A stretch of DNA of 64,000 bases, from assembly GCF_013522825.1 (NCBI RefSeq), contig NZ_JAAMQZ010000008.1:1-64000 (forward strand), in the 5' to 3' direction. Both the position numbers and the translations under genes were made by a program. Positions within the stretch are counted from its first letter, which is position 1, and each line of letters begins with the position of its first letter. A model generated the notes under the pieces. It did not search any database. It worked only from the letters and a program-made list of their open reading frames with translations, and was not told the DNA's origin. This DNA is from Stutzerimonas stutzeri. Its GTDB lineage: Bacteria; Pseudomonadota; Gammaproteobacteria; Pseudomonadales; Pseudomonadaceae. Positions 53,786-64,000 of the stretch are shown piece after piece.

Positions 53786-54909
53786 GCCCGTGCCTCCGTC
53801 GCGCCGCGCTTGAGCCACAGGTACAGCCCGCTGCCCAGCACGACGATGGTGAGCACATCCAGCAACGCCCAGAGCATCTTCAGCGGCAGGCCGCCGTAGT
53901 CGCCGAAATGCAGCGGTTCGGACAGCTGCAGCGCGGTGACGTACCAGGGGCGGGCGCTGGCTTCCAGCACTTCGCCGGAATCCGGGTCCACCAGCAGCGC
54001 CTGGGTCAGCCGTGAGGTCAATGGCGTATCGCCGCTGAGAATCACCGCCACGTGCTCGGGCGTCGCGCGCAGGGTGCCGGGGTAGGCGATCATCGCCACC
54101 GCCATACCCGGCGCGGCCACCAGTACGCGCTCCACGGCAGTCTGCAGCGAGCCGTCTGCCGCAGGCGCTTCGCCGGCATCGGCACCGAGCAGCACCTGCG
54201 TATCGCCGGCCTGCAGGGCGCGCACCTGATCGGCCTGCCAGCCCTTGAAGATCAGGTCCGCCCAGGTGTTGATCACCCCGGTGAAGCCCACCGCCAGCGC
54301 CCAGACCAGTGTGACGATGCCGAGCAGGTTGTGCAGGTCCAGCCAGCGCGTGCGTGGCGCCCGCTCGCGGCGTACCTCGGCGAAGCCGAGCTTGCGCATG
54401 AAGGGAGTGTAGAGCACCACGCCGGAGATGATCGCCACCATCAGCAGCAACCCCATGGCGCCGAGGAACAGCTTGCCCGGCAGCCCCGCATAGAGGTCCA
54501 CGTGCAGGCGGTACATGATGCTCATAAAGCCTTCGTCGAAGTTCGGCGCGCCCACCACCTCGGCGGTGCGGGCGTCGGACATGATCAGCAGCGACTGGCT
54601 TTCATCGGTATCGACGCGGGTGTCGAGCTTGACGTACCAGAGGTCCGGCGCGTCCTCCTCGGCGAAGAAGTACAGCGGCACCAGCCCCGGGTAGGCGCGC
54701 ACCGCCTCGGCGGCGACCCGGTCGACCGAGGCGCGTGGGGTGCCTTCGGGCATCGGCGGCGCCTCGATCTCGGCGCCGGTCAGGTGGTCGATCTCGTGGG
54801 AGAAGATCAGCGGCAACCCGGTCAGGCACAGCAGCAGGATGAAGAGGGTGCAGACGAGGCTGGACCACTTGTGGACCCAGCCCCAGCGACGCAGAACGGC
54901 TGGTCGCAT
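53782..54909 (-). CDS. PepSY-associated membrane protein
   Basis: Inner-membrane protein of 375 residues with four helices and periplasmic PepSY-type domains. It opens WGWVHKWSSLVCTLFILLLC, the family start, and has conserved His in RLHVDLYAGLPGK, LDLHNLLGIVTLVW and EPLHFGDYGGL. Such proteins are often encoded beside siderophore receptors and some reduce ferric siderophores or move electrons across the membrane. Its start overlaps the receptor stop codon, which supports a joint role. Confidence 0.88.
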   Translation of the reverse strand: MRPAVLRRWGWVHKWSSLVCTLFILLLCLTGLPLIFSHEIDHLTGAEIEAPPMPEGTPRASVDRVAAEAVRAYPGLVPLYFFAEEDAPDLWYVKLDTRVDTDESQSLLIMSDARTAEVVGAPNFDEGFMSIMYRLHVDLYAGLPGKLFLGAMGLLLMVAIISGVVLYTPFMRKLGFAEVRRERAPRTRWLDLHNLLGIVTLVWALAVGFTGVINTWADLIFKGWQADQVRALQAGDTQVLLGADAGEAPAADGSLQTAVERVLVAAPGMAVAMIAYPGTLRATPEHVAVILSGDTPLTSRLTQALLVDPDSGEVLEASARPWYVTALQLSEPLHFGDYGGLPLKMLWALLDVLTIVVLGSGLYLWLKRGATEARA

Positions 54910-57152
54910 CAGAAATCGACCGTGGCGCTGAGCGAGAGGGTGCGCGGGGCGCCGAGGACGAGGTAGTTGGAGCCCGGATAGCCGCCGGCGGAGGCCCAGT
55001 AATTGCGACCGGTGGCATTGTCCAGGCGCGCGCGCAGGGTCACGTCGCGATCCTCGATGGTCATGCGGTAGCGCGCACCCAGGTCCAGGCGGGTCCAGGA
55101 TGGCAGTCTGAGGTCGTTGCTGGCGCTGGCGTACTGCTTGCCGGTATGCACCACCATGCTGGTCAGTGTCAGCCCCTGCACACCGGGCACGTCCCATTCG
55201 CCGCCAAGGTTGGCCTGCACTTTGGGAACACCGATGGCATCGTTGCCGTCGTTGGCGCCATTGAGGGTCTTCTTCTGCTCGGCATCCAGCAGCGTCAGGC
55301 CGCCCAACAGTCGTGTGCCGTAGACGGGCTCGCCAAACATCGACAGCTCGATGCCGCGGTTGCGTTGCTTGCCGCCTTCACGGAAAACCTGATTCTCGAC
55401 GATGCCGAATGGCCGTTCGGTGCTGAACATCGCAATGCTGCCACCCAGGACGCCGCCGTCGTACTTGAGGCCGATTTCGGTTTGCTTGGCGACGTAGGGC
55501 GCGAGCGAGGTGCCGGAGTTGAGCACGGGCAGGCTATTGGCCGTCGCCGCCGCGGTATCGCCCTTGGTCAGCCCTTCGATGTAGTTGGCATAGACCGACA
55601 GTTCGTCGTTCAGCTTGTACACCACGCCTGCAACCGGCGTGGTCTCGTAGTCTTTGTAGTGGCCGCTGCGGTCGCCCGTTTGCGAGGAATAGCTGCGGGT
55701 CTCGATGCCCTGCCGGCGCGCGCCCAGCGTGAGCAGCAGGCGATCCTCGAAGAAGCCCAGGGTGTCGGCAATCGCCAGGCTCTGGGTATGCACGCGCTCG
55801 GTGACGTGCGGGTCTGTGAGGTCTCCGCCGTCATACGTGACCGTTGTGGGCAGGGTCGCATCGAACGGCTCGTGGAGGTTGCCGGCCACGGCGGCATAGA
55901 ACTGGTTGGCGCCTTTTTCCCGTGAGTCGTAGGTCGCCGCCGAGGTTACGATCTGATGCGACACCGTGCCGGTCTGCAGACGAGCGCGCAAACCGATTTC
56001 GCTGGTGAATACGCGGTCTTCGCGATAGTTGTCGAAGCGCGATGCCGAGGTGACCCCTGCCGCGGTGGCTCTGGGGTTGGCCAGGCGATTCTGCTCTTCC
56101 CCGTCACGCACGCCAGCGGCCAGCCAGCCGGTGATCGAGTCGGCGAAATCATACTCGGCCCGGAAAGTGCCGAAGGCCTGTTTCTCTTTCGAATAGGTCC
56201 AGGGCTGGGCGAAATTGTCGTCGGCGTCCGGTGCGCTGGGGATGCCGCCATTCGGCGTCACGCTCGGACGCGGGTTGTCCAGAAAGTGGTACTGGTGACC
56301 GACATCAGCAGACAGACGCAGACGGTCGCCCTGGTAGTCCAGGCCCAGGGCGAACATGTCCAGGGTCTGGTCCTCGTCCTCGATGCCGGTCTCACCGGCG
56401 CGCTTGGCGGCATTGAGGCGAATGCCGAAACGGTTGTCCTCGCCAAAGCGGCGTCCCAGATCGGCTGCCACGGTGCCCTGGCCGCCGCTGTTGGCGCCGA
56501 CGGTCAGGCGTGTCAGCGGCTCGTTGGGCGCGCGTTTGGGCAGCAGGTTGATGGCGCCGCCGATGCCGGTGCCGCCCGGCGCGGCACCATTGAGAAAAGC
56601 GCTGGCGCCACGGAATACCTCGGCGCGCTCGATGAATTCCGCCGCCACGTACTGGCGCGGTAGCAGACCGTACAGGCCGTTGTAGGAAATGTCATCGGAA
56701 TACAGCGGGAAGCCGCGCACCACGTACAGCTCCTGCATATTGCCAAAGCCCCGCGCCACGCGCACCGAGGGGTCGTTCTGGACGATGTCCGACACGCTAC
56801 GCGCCTGCTGGTCCTGGATCAGTTGGGAGGTATAGGCCGTGGAGGTGAATGGCGTATCCATATAGTCCTGGTTGCCGAGGATGCCGACCCGACCGCCGCG
56901 CGCCACCTGTTCGCCGGCGTAGGTCTGGGTCAGGCCATCGGCCGAGGCGTCGGCGCTGGCGACCACCTCGGTGGTCGGCAGTTCGAGCGGTTCGCTGCGC
57001 TGGTCGGCCTGTCCTTCTGGCGCCTCGCCCGCAGGCTGGATGGTTTCGGTGTGCTGCGCCAAGGCCGGAGTACCGGCGAAGCCGGCGGCAAGGCAGATGG
57101 ACAACAGGGAAGAGACAGCACCTGTTCTACGAGGAAGTCGGAGGATGGGCAT
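54909..57152 (-). CDS. TonB-dependent siderophore receptor
   Basis: Outer-membrane receptor of 747 residues. A signal peptide (ending LAQ, about residue 33) is followed by a plug domain with YVVRGFPLYSDDISYNGLYG and GAINLLPKRAP and a 22-strand barrel ending in ...RTLSLSATVDF with the C-terminal Phe. The text resembles the FhuA/FcuA-type siderophore subfamily. No extra N-terminal signalling domain or sigma/anti-sigma genes are seen, so control is probably by Fur. The ligand, a ferric siderophore, cannot be named. Confidence 0.93.
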   Translation of the reverse strand: MPILRLPRRTGAVSSLLSICLAAGFAGTPALAQHTETIQPAGEAPEGQADQRSEPLELPTTEVVASADASADGLTQTYAGEQVARGGRVGILGNQDYMDTPFTSTAYTSQLIQDQQARSVSDIVQNDPSVRVARGFGNMQELYVVRGFPLYSDDISYNGLYGLLPRQYVAAEFIERAEVFRGASAFLNGAAPGGTGIGGAINLLPKRAPNEPLTRLTVGANSGGQGTVAADLGRRFGEDNRFGIRLNAAKRAGETGIEDEDQTLDMFALGLDYQGDRLRLSADVGHQYHFLDNPRPSVTPNGGIPSAPDADDNFAQPWTYSKEKQAFGTFRAEYDFADSITGWLAAGVRDGEEQNRLANPRATAAGVTSASRFDNYREDRVFTSEIGLRARLQTGTVSHQIVTSAATYDSREKGANQFYAAVAGNLHEPFDATLPTTVTYDGGDLTDPHVTERVHTQSLAIADTLGFFEDRLLLTLGARRQGIETRSYSSQTGDRSGHYKDYETTPVAGVVYKLNDELSVYANYIEGLTKGDTAAATANSLPVLNSGTSLAPYVAKQTEIGLKYDGGVLGGSIAMFSTERPFGIVENQVFREGGKQRNRGIELSMFGEPVYGTRLLGGLTLLDAEQKKTLNGANDGNDAIGVPKVQANLGGEWDVPGVQGLTLTSMVVHTGKQYASASNDLRLPSWTRLDLGARYRMTIEDRDVTLRARLDNATGRNYWASAGGYPGSNYLVLGAPRTLSLSATVDF

Positions 57153-57237
57153 GGTGGGCCTGACTGGGCGTTGACTGAGCGAAAGGATGTCGTCGGCAGG
57201 ACGCCGAGCAGCATGGATAAGCTGCTTAGAATAGTTT

Positions 57238-57253
57238 AATGCTAATAATTCGC
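57238..57253 (-). promoter_or_regulatory. Possible Fur box upstream of the receptor
   Basis: On the minus strand GCGAATTATTAGCATT matches 11 of 16 bases of the Fur consensus (GATAATGATAATCATT). It lies about 85 bases upstream of the TonB-dependent receptor gene, a normal distance. Recognition is by eye only. Confidence 0.45.
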
Positions 57254-57326
57254 AACAGTATTATCGGTCAGGCTCGGCAGCCATATGCTTACGGCTCGGT
57301 CCGTTGTACCGGAGCGTGAGTCGTAT

Positions 57327-58685
<1,359 letters not shown>

Positions 58686-58700
58686 GTTGCGCTTCTCCTG

Positions 58701-60464
58701 TTAATCAATGACGGCTTTTTCGGCTGCCGGCAAGCGAATCTCGAACACTGCACCTTGTGCGTCATTGCGCACGTCGAGGCTGCCGCCCAGATCGCGCACG
58801 ATACCGTAGGAAACCGCCAGTCCCAGCCCGAGGCCCTGGCCAACCGGCTTGGTGGTGAAGAAGGGTTCGAACACCTGATCGAGATGCTCACCGGAAATGC
58901 CGCCCCCGCTATCGGCCACGCTCAGCCGCCAGGCGCCGGCATCGCGGCGGCAATCGATGCGCAGCTGTCGGGTGGCGCTGTCCTGCATGGCATCCAGTGC
59001 GTTGTTCAGCAGGTTGATCAGGACCTGTTCCAGGCGGATCGCATCGCCACTGACCCAGGCGTCGATGGGCATCTGCCGCATGATCTCGACGTTTTCGCCA
59101 CGGATGCGCGGGCCGAGCAGTTGCAGCGCCTGTTCCACCACATCGTCCAGACGCACGCGCTGGGGCAATCCTGCGGGACTCTTGCGGGCGAAGGTCTTCA
59201 GGTGGCTGGTCAGCGCTGCCATGCGTTCGATCAGGCCTTCAACCTGGCCGAGGCCTTCGCGCACCGCCTCGCTGCGGCCACTGTCGAGCAGCAGCCGCTG
59301 GCTGGCCAGCTGCATGCGCAGGGCCGTCAGTGGCTGGTTGATTTCGTGGGCCAGCGCGGCGGACATCTGCCCCAGAGCGGCCATGCGCGCGGCATGCACC
59401 AGGCCATCCTGGGCGGTGTGCAGCTCGCGGGTGCGGGCTTCCACCAGGCGTTCCAGCTCGCTGCGGCTGCGCTGCTCGACCCGGCGCGTCTTGCGCCGCT
59501 GGGCCAGGTAGAGCAGCAGGAAGGCCAGGGTCATCCACACGCCGGCTGCCGCCAGCCGATAGCTGCGGATACTGGCGGCGACCTGTTGCGGCTCCTGCAG
59601 CAGGTGCAGCGTCCAGTCTTCTTCAGGCAGGGGCAGGCGCTGCCAGAAGTAGGTCTGGCGCCCGTCCGGGCCATCGACCTGGCGGCGCTCACTATTGTCT
59701 GTGATGTGTAGCAGAGGTTTGCTGTGCAGTGGTTGCAGGGTCTGCTCGGCATAGCGGCGGACGGCGACCAGGCGGTTGCGCACCTCGTCGCTGAGCGGTT
59801 GCAGATAGCGGAAGCGCCAGGCGGGTCGGTTGCTGAGGATGACGATATCCAGGGCGTCGGTGATCAGCAGGATGCCCGATTGGCCGGCCCATTCGCGCTG
59901 CATGTCTTCGAGCTCCAGCTTGACCACCAGCACGCCGAGCGCTTCGCCGGCGGCATTCTTCACCGAACTGGAGAGGAAATAGCCGGGAATGCCGGTGGTC
60001 ACGCCCACCGCGAAATAGCGGCCCGTGTCATGGGCCAGCGCATCGCGGAAATAGGGCCGAAAGCCGTAGTTGCTGCCGACGAAGCTGCTCCATTCGCGCC
60101 AGTTGCTCGCGGCCAGGGTGTCGCCCTGGCGGTCGATGAGGTACAGCACCGAGGAGCCGGCAGCCTGGTTCTGCTGCTCCAGCCGGTGATTGAGGCGGTC
60201 GCGCAGTCGCAGGTCGTCGGGATTTTCCAGCAGGGCGCGGATATCGCTGTCCAGCGCCAGCAGGGCCGGCACCGAGCGGAAGCGTTCGACCTGGGTGTGG
60301 ATCGCCTGGGCGTAAAGCTCCAGTTGGCCACCGGCTTCCTGGCTGCGCTCGCTCCAGGCGCGCTGCTCGGCCAGCCGCCCGGCCCAGTACATGCTCAGCA
60401 GCAGGCCGCCGAGAATCAGCAGTACGATCAGAACGACACGGTGGCGATGGGCGAGGACGGGCAT
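58701..60464 (-). CDS. Membrane sensor histidine kinase, DctB type
   Basis: Kinase of 587 residues. An N-terminal helix (about 10-28) and a second near residue 305 enclose a large periplasmic sensor of the double-PAS (dCache) type, with FRPYFRDALAHDTGRYFAVG, a ligand-site pattern of C4-dicarboxylate sensors. The dimer-phosphoacceptor His is in AALAHEINQPLTALR and the ATP domain has LINLLNNALDAM and GQGLGLGLAVSYGIV. It pairs with the downstream response regulator. Sensing of a C4-dicarboxylate or related acid is inferred from family. Confidence 0.9.
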   Translation of the reverse strand: MPVLAHRHRVVLIVLLILGGLLLSMYWAGRLAEQRAWSERSQEAGGQLELYAQAIHTQVERFRSVPALLALDSDIRALLENPDDLRLRDRLNHRLEQQNQAAGSSVLYLIDRQGDTLAASNWREWSSFVGSNYGFRPYFRDALAHDTGRYFAVGVTTGIPGYFLSSSVKNAAGEALGVLVVKLELEDMQREWAGQSGILLITDALDIVILSNRPAWRFRYLQPLSDEVRNRLVAVRRYAEQTLQPLHSKPLLHITDNSERRQVDGPDGRQTYFWQRLPLPEEDWTLHLLQEPQQVAASIRSYRLAAAGVWMTLAFLLLYLAQRRKTRRVEQRSRSELERLVEARTRELHTAQDGLVHAARMAALGQMSAALAHEINQPLTALRMQLASQRLLLDSGRSEAVREGLGQVEGLIERMAALTSHLKTFARKSPAGLPQRVRLDDVVEQALQLLGPRIRGENVEIMRQMPIDAWVSGDAIRLEQVLINLLNNALDAMQDSATRQLRIDCRRDAGAWRLSVADSGGGISGEHLDQVFEPFFTTKPVGQGLGLGLAVSYGIVRDLGGSLDVRNDAQGAVFEIRLPAAEKAVID

Positions 60465-60794
60465 GCAGGGTTCTTCTTGTGAGTGAACCTATGTTAAGCC
60501 AGAACGGCATTCCGTCAGGCATACGGATGCTTCGGCCTGAAGCTGCTACTGCTCGTAGAGCCGAATTACGGATTCGCCAATGCCGAACGAGTTCGGCCCT
60601 ACGACCTGGCCATCCTCTGATTTTCGCCAAAGCTGAGAGTGGCTTCAGCTGCGAACCGGTCTGCATGGCAGGCGGAATCGCTCTCGCCGCCGCGTTCCGC
60701 TATCCTTCGCGCCCTCGCGCCCTCGCGCCCTCGCGCCCTCGCGACCCTGGCGCGCTGCGTCTGGCTGCAGTCGTCGCTTCATCCTGGATACCCC
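60465..60794. other. Intergenic region between sensor kinase and SulP gene
   Basis: About 330 bases between divergent genes. It contains a degenerate GTAG-GCCGAA inverted repeat (60555-60602), an octamer array (60708-60743) and no gene. The frame that runs through it into the SulP gene has no recognisable protein before the ATG at 60795. Confidence 0.55.
60708..60743. repeat. Octamer tandem repeat, four copies of CGCGCCCT
   Basis: Four perfect copies of CGCGCCCT (60708-60739) and the start of a fifth, imperfect copy lie 52 bases before the SulP start codon. A repeat whose unit is not divisible by three this close to a start could alter expression by length change. Confidence 0.8.
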
Positions 60795-62282
60795 ATGCTG
60801 CATTCGATCAAACAGAACTGGTTCGCCAACGTGCGCGGCGACGTGCTCTCCGGGCTCGTCGTCGCCCTGGCGCTGATTCCCGAGGCCATCGCCTTCTCGA
60901 TCATCGCCGGGGTCGACCCGCGCGTCGGTCTCTATGCTTCTTTTTGCATCGCCGTGGTGATCGCCTTCGTCGGCGGTCGCCCGGGAATGATCTCGGCCGC
61001 CACTGGCGCCATGGCGCTGTTGATGGTGACCCTGGTGCGCGAGCACGGCCTGCAGTACCTGCTGGCGGCGACGCTGCTCTGCGGCGTGCTGCAGATCGGC
61101 GCCGGTTACCTGCGACTGGGCTCGCTGATGCGCTTCGTCTCGCGCTCGGTGGTCACCGGCTTCGTCAACGCTCTGGCGATCCTGATCTTCATGGCGCAGT
61201 TGCCGGAGCTGACCGATGTCACCTGGCACGTCTACGCGATGACGGCGGCGGGGCTGGGCATCATCTACCTGTTCCCCTACGTGCCGAAGATCGGTCGGGT
61301 GATCCCTTCGCCGCTGGTGTGCATCCTCTCGATGACTGCCGTGGCCATCTATTTCGGCCTGGACATCCGCACCGTCGGCGACATGGGCGAGCTGCCCGAT
61401 ACGCTGCCGGTCTTCCTCTGGCCCGAGGTACCGCTGACCTTCGAGACGCTGGCGATCATCTTCCCGTATTCGGCGGCGCTGGCGGTGGTCGGCCTGCTGG
61501 AGTCGCTGATGACCGCGACCATCGTCGATGAGCTGACCGACACCGGCAGCGACAAGAACCGCGAGTGCAAGGGCCAGGGCGTGGCCAATATCGTCTCGGG
61601 GCTGTTCGGCGGCATGGCCGGTTGCGCGATGATCGGCCAGTCGGTGATCAACGTGAAATCCGGCGGTCGCACGCGACTGTCGACGCTGATCGCCGGCGTG
61701 GTGCTATTGCTGATGGTGGTGTTCCTCAGCGACTGGGTCGGGCAGATTCCCATGGCCGCGCTGGTGGCGGTGATGATCATGGTTTCCATCGGCACCTTCA
61801 GCTGGGATTCGATCCGCAACCTGCGGCGCTACCCGCTTTCCACCAATATCGTCATGGTAGTGACCGTGGTGGTCGTGGTCTTCACCCACAACCTTGCTTA
61901 CGGCGTACTGGCCGGCGTGCTGCTGGCCGCGTTGTTCTTCGCCAACAAGGTCGGGCATTGCCTGCGTATCGATTCGCAGCTGGATACCGACGGCGAACAC
62001 CGCACCTACCGGGTGGCCGGCCAGGTGTTCTTCAGCTCCTCGGACAAGTTCGCCGCCGCGTTCGATTTCAAGGAAGCCGTCGCCAGGGTTACCATCGACC
62101 TCGGCCAGGCGCATTTCTGGGACATCACATCCGTCTCGGCGCTGGACAAGGTGGTGCTCAAATTCCGCCGCGAAGGCACCGAGGTCGAGGTGCTGGGCCT
62201 GAACGAAGCGAGCGCGACCATCGTCGATCGCTTCGGCGTGCATGACAAACCGGAGCCCGTCGGCAACCTCATGAACCACTGA
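60795..62282 (+). CDS. SulP family anion transporter
   Basis: Inner-membrane transporter of 495 residues. The N-terminal part has the SulP signature [20 protein letters not shown] and [14 protein letters not shown], with about 12 helices, and the last 110 residues form a STAS domain ([22 protein letters not shown]). The family moves sulfate, bicarbonate or dicarboxylates with sodium or protons. The immediate neighbour, a universal stress protein, is a frequent partner of bicarbonate-type SulP proteins in proteobacteria, so sulfate is not certain. ATG 60795 follows CCCC and has only a weak ribosome binding site (GGATA). Confidence 0.9.
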   Translation: MLHSIKQNWFANVRGDVLSGLVVALALIPEAIAFSIIAGVDPRVGLYASFCIAVVIAFVGGRPGMISAATGAMALLMVTLVREHGLQYLLAATLLCGVLQIGAGYLRLGSLMRFVSRSVVTGFVNALAILIFMAQLPELTDVTWHVYAMTAAGLGIIYLFPYVPKIGRVIPSPLVCILSMTAVAIYFGLDIRTVGDMGELPDTLPVFLWPEVPLTFETLAIIFPYSAALAVVGLLESLMTATIVDELTDTGSDKNRECKGQGVANIVSGLFGGMAGCAMIGQSVINVKSGGRTRLSTLIAGVVLLLMVVFLSDWVGQIPMAALVAVMIMVSIGTFSWDSIRNLRRYPLSTNIVMVVTVVVVVFTHNLAYGVLAGVLLAALFFANKVGHCLRIDSQLDTDGEHRTYRVAGQVFFSSSDKFAAAFDFKEAVARVTIDLGQAHFWDITSVSALDKVVLKFRREGTEVEVLGLNEASATIVDRFGVHDKPEPVGNLMNH

Positions 62283-62295
62283 GCAGGAGAGCCCC

Positions 62296-63144
62296 ATGAC
62301 CCAGGTAATGGCATGTATCGACGGATCAACGCAGGCGGCCGCCGTCTGCGATTGCGCGGTCTGGGCCAGTCAGCGTCTGGGCTCGCCGCTGAGCCTGCTG
62401 CACGTGCTCGATCAGCAGCGCTACCCGCTGTCCGGCGACTTCAGCGGCATCATCGGCCTGGGCAGCCGCGAATTCCTCCTGGAGGAACTCGCCTCGCTGG
62501 ACGAGAAACGCAACAAGCTGGCCCTCGAAGAGGGACGCATGATGCTCGACGCAGCCAGGCAGCGCGCCGTCAAGGCGGGTGTGGAACCGACACTGCGCCA
62601 TCGCCACGGCGATCTGGTGGAAAGCCTGCGTGAACTGGAGGGTGACATCCGGCTGTTGGTCATCGGCAAGCAGGGCGAGGACAGCGGCAGCGAGGTGCAA
62701 TTGATCGGCAGCCAGCTGGAAAGCGTGATCCGCACCATGCACCGGCCCATCCTGGTGACGCCGGCCGATTTCAAGGCGCCGGCCAGCACGATGCTCGCCT
62801 TCGATGCCAGCGCCACCTCGCGCAAGGGCGTCGAAATGCTGGTCGCCAGCCCGCTGCTCAAGGGCACACCGATCCATCTGGTGACGGTCAGCAGCGACAC
62901 CCATGAAGCGCGGGCAGCGCTGGACGCCGCGCGCGACAAGCTGGCCGACGCCGGCTTCGAAGTGCATGTGGCGATTCTCGAAGGCGAAGTCGAGGCCAGG
63001 TTGCGGGACTATCAGGCCGAGCACGTCATCGAACTGCTGGTAATGGGCGCCTATGGACACTCGCGGATTCGCCAGTTCTTCGTCGGCAGCACCACGACCA
63101 ACATGCTGCGTTCTACGACCACACCGCTGTTGCTGTTACGCTGA
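62296..63144 (+). CDS. Tandem universal stress protein
   Basis: Protein of 282 residues made of two UspA domains. The second has the ATP-binding pattern GAYGHSRIRQFFVGST (G-x2-G-x9-G-S), and the first has a degenerate form around VIGKQGEDSGSEVQLIGSQL. It starts 13 bases after the SulP transporter gene with AGGAGAG upstream, so the two are cotranscribed. In such pairs the Usp protein may regulate the transporter in response to energy state (inference). Confidence 0.92.
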   Translation: MTQVMACIDGSTQAAAVCDCAVWASQRLGSPLSLLHVLDQQRYPLSGDFSGIIGLGSREFLLEELASLDEKRNKLALEEGRMMLDAARQRAVKAGVEPTLRHRHGDLVESLRELEGDIRLLVIGKQGEDSGSEVQLIGSQLESVIRTMHRPILVTPADFKAPASTMLAFDASATSRKGVEMLVASPLLKGTPIHLVTVSSDTHEARAALDAARDKLADAGFEVHVAILEGEVEARLRDYQAEHVIELLVMGAYGHSRIRQFFVGSTTTNMLRSTTTPLLLLR

Positions 63145-63183
63145 GCCTGACGGCCACCGGTCTTGCGCGGTGGTCGGGCGGCA

Positions 63184-64000
63184 TTATCGGTACAGGTCGG
63201 CGCGCGACCAAGGCACCTCGTGGGAGCCATCTGGTAACGGCTTGCTTGCCAGAATCTGGTGCAGATTGATCCAGTTGCGGCGAAAGCCATAGGCGCAGCC
63301 GGCCAGGTAGACACGCCAGATGCGTAGCGCGCGCTCGGGGACCAGCCGCTGCGCTTCGGCCAGTTTCGCTTCCAGGCGCTGGCTCCAGAAATCCAGCGTG
63401 CGTGCGTAATGCAGCCGCAGGCTCTCCACGTCGACGATTTCCAGGCCCGATTCACTGATGCAGGCGCCGATCTTCACCAGATGCGGCAGCTCGCCGTGGG
63501 GAAAGACGTAACGCCCGATGAATGCCCCCGCGCCGTAGCCTACGGGCCGCCCATCGATGTGCCGGGCGGTGATGCCGTGGTTCAGCACCAGCCCGCCGGG
63601 GCGGACCACTTCGGCCAGTTGCTGGCAATACAACGGCAGGTTGGCATGGCCGACGTGCTCGAACATGCCGACGCTGACCACCTTGTCGAAGTGGCCATCT
63701 CTGGGCAGGTCGCGATAATCCATCAGCTCCAGCTGCACCTGCCCTTCCAGGCCTTCGGCGGCCACACGCTTGCGAGCCAGCTTCAACTGCTCCCGACTGA
63801 GCGTGATGCCGAACACCTCGGCGCCGAACTCCCGCGCGGCAAAGCGCGCCAGCCCACCCCAGCCGCAGCCGACGTCCAGCAGGCGATCACCGGGTTTCAG
63901 CCGCAGCTTGCGGCACAGATGGCGCAGCTTGGCCTGTTGGGCCTGGTCGAGGTCTTCGTCGCCCGTCTCGAAATAGCCGCAGGAATAGACCATGTCGCGG
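63184..64000 (-). CDS. cfa: Cyclopropane-fatty-acyl-phospholipid synthase (partial)
   Basis: C-terminal 272 residues of a cyclopropane fatty acid synthase, cut by the right end of the window; the start codon lies beyond it. The frame is open through the edge (residues RD before MVYSCGYF). SAM motif I is LLDVGCGWGGLARFAA, followed by SREQLKLARKR and the family features SVGMFEHVGHANL and NHGITARHIDG. The enzyme methylenates double bonds of membrane phospholipids using S-adenosylmethionine and helps cells withstand acid and stationary phase. It converges with the universal stress gene. Confidence 0.95.
   Translation of the reverse strand, partial: RDMVYSCGYFETGDEDLDQAQQAKLRHLCRKLRLKPGDRLLDVGCGWGGLARFAAREFGAEVFGITLSREQLKLARKRVAAEGLEGQVQLELMDYRDLPRDGHFDKVVSVGMFEHVGHANLPLYCQQLAEVVRPGGLVLNHGITARHIDGRPVGYGAGAFIGRYVFPHGELPHLVKIGACISESGLEIVDVESLRLHYARTLDFWSQRLEAKLAEAQRLVPERALRIWRVYLAGCAYGFRRNWINLHQILASKPLPDGSHEVPWSRADLYR

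Overview
The window looks like a high-GC Pseudomonas chromosome, probably of the mendocina/oleovorans/alcaligenes lineage. The support is gene content and order: divergent trpI/trpBA, oscA-sbp-cysTWA, a type II secretion operon of xcp type, adjacent recG and oxyR, split pntAa-pntAb-pntB, three DUF2388 proteins, and Pseudomonas-style GTAGGAGC inverted repeats. Species assignment is inference. No tRNA, rRNA, CRISPR array, insertion sequence or prophage was seen.

Region by region. 0.4-2.6 kb: periplasmic double-rhodanese sulfurtransferase and a YeeE/YedE (TsuA-like) sulfur transporter. 2.6-5.7 kb: trpBA with its LysR activator trpI. 5.9-6.8 kb: an AT-rich patch with an orphan membrane protein. 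6.8-14.0 kb: a sulfur-assimilation block in two divergent arms. One arm has a serine O-acetyltransferase, an unusual sigma-54-type AAA+ protein and a small alpha/beta hydrolase; the other has oscA, sbp and cysTWA. A conspicuous inverted repeat lies between them. 14.7-22.4 kb: the most accessory-looking region, a TRAP transporter operon (dctP-dctQ-dctM) running into a cyclase-family metallohydrolase, a His-rich CobW GTPase and an amidase, with a divergent LysR regulator. It reads as uptake and stepwise hydrolysis of an unidentified amide-containing compound. 22.6-27.8 kb: DUF3301, a second CobW GTPase, a secreted Cys-rich protein, and an envelope set with a HELAH/DUF4105 protein and three DUF2388 paralogues. 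28-31 kb: proton-translocating transhydrogenase.

31.5-39.1 kb: type II secretion genes gspE-F-G-H-I-J-K-L-M, without gspC or gspD nearby. 39.2-42.4 kb: an HDOD protein, then two toxin-antitoxin modules facing each other (MntA/HepT and CcdAB) with a decayed fragment of mntA between them. 42.4-49.5 kb: recG, oxyR, an SDR protein, a zinc alcohol dehydrogenase, a small membrane protein and an AEC transporter. 49.6-53.5 kb: a methyltransferase paired with a haem-oxygenase-like iron enzyme, a small hydrophilic protein and a secreted lactonase-type beta-propeller. 53.6-57.2 kb: an iron-uptake unit (TonB-dependent receptor, PepSY membrane protein, small membrane protein) with a possible Fur site. 57.3-60.5 kb: a DctB/DctD-type two-component system. 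60.8-63.1 kb: a SulP transporter with a tandem UspA, preceded by an octamer repeat. The window ends inside a cyclopropane fatty acid synthase gene.

The strongest candidates for something undescribed are the TRAP/cyclase/CobW/amidase operon, the AAA+ protein lacking both GAFTGA and a DNA-binding domain in the sulfur block, and the HELAH/DUF4105 plus DUF2388 envelope cluster. All functional assignments come from reading motifs and order; no database search was possible.
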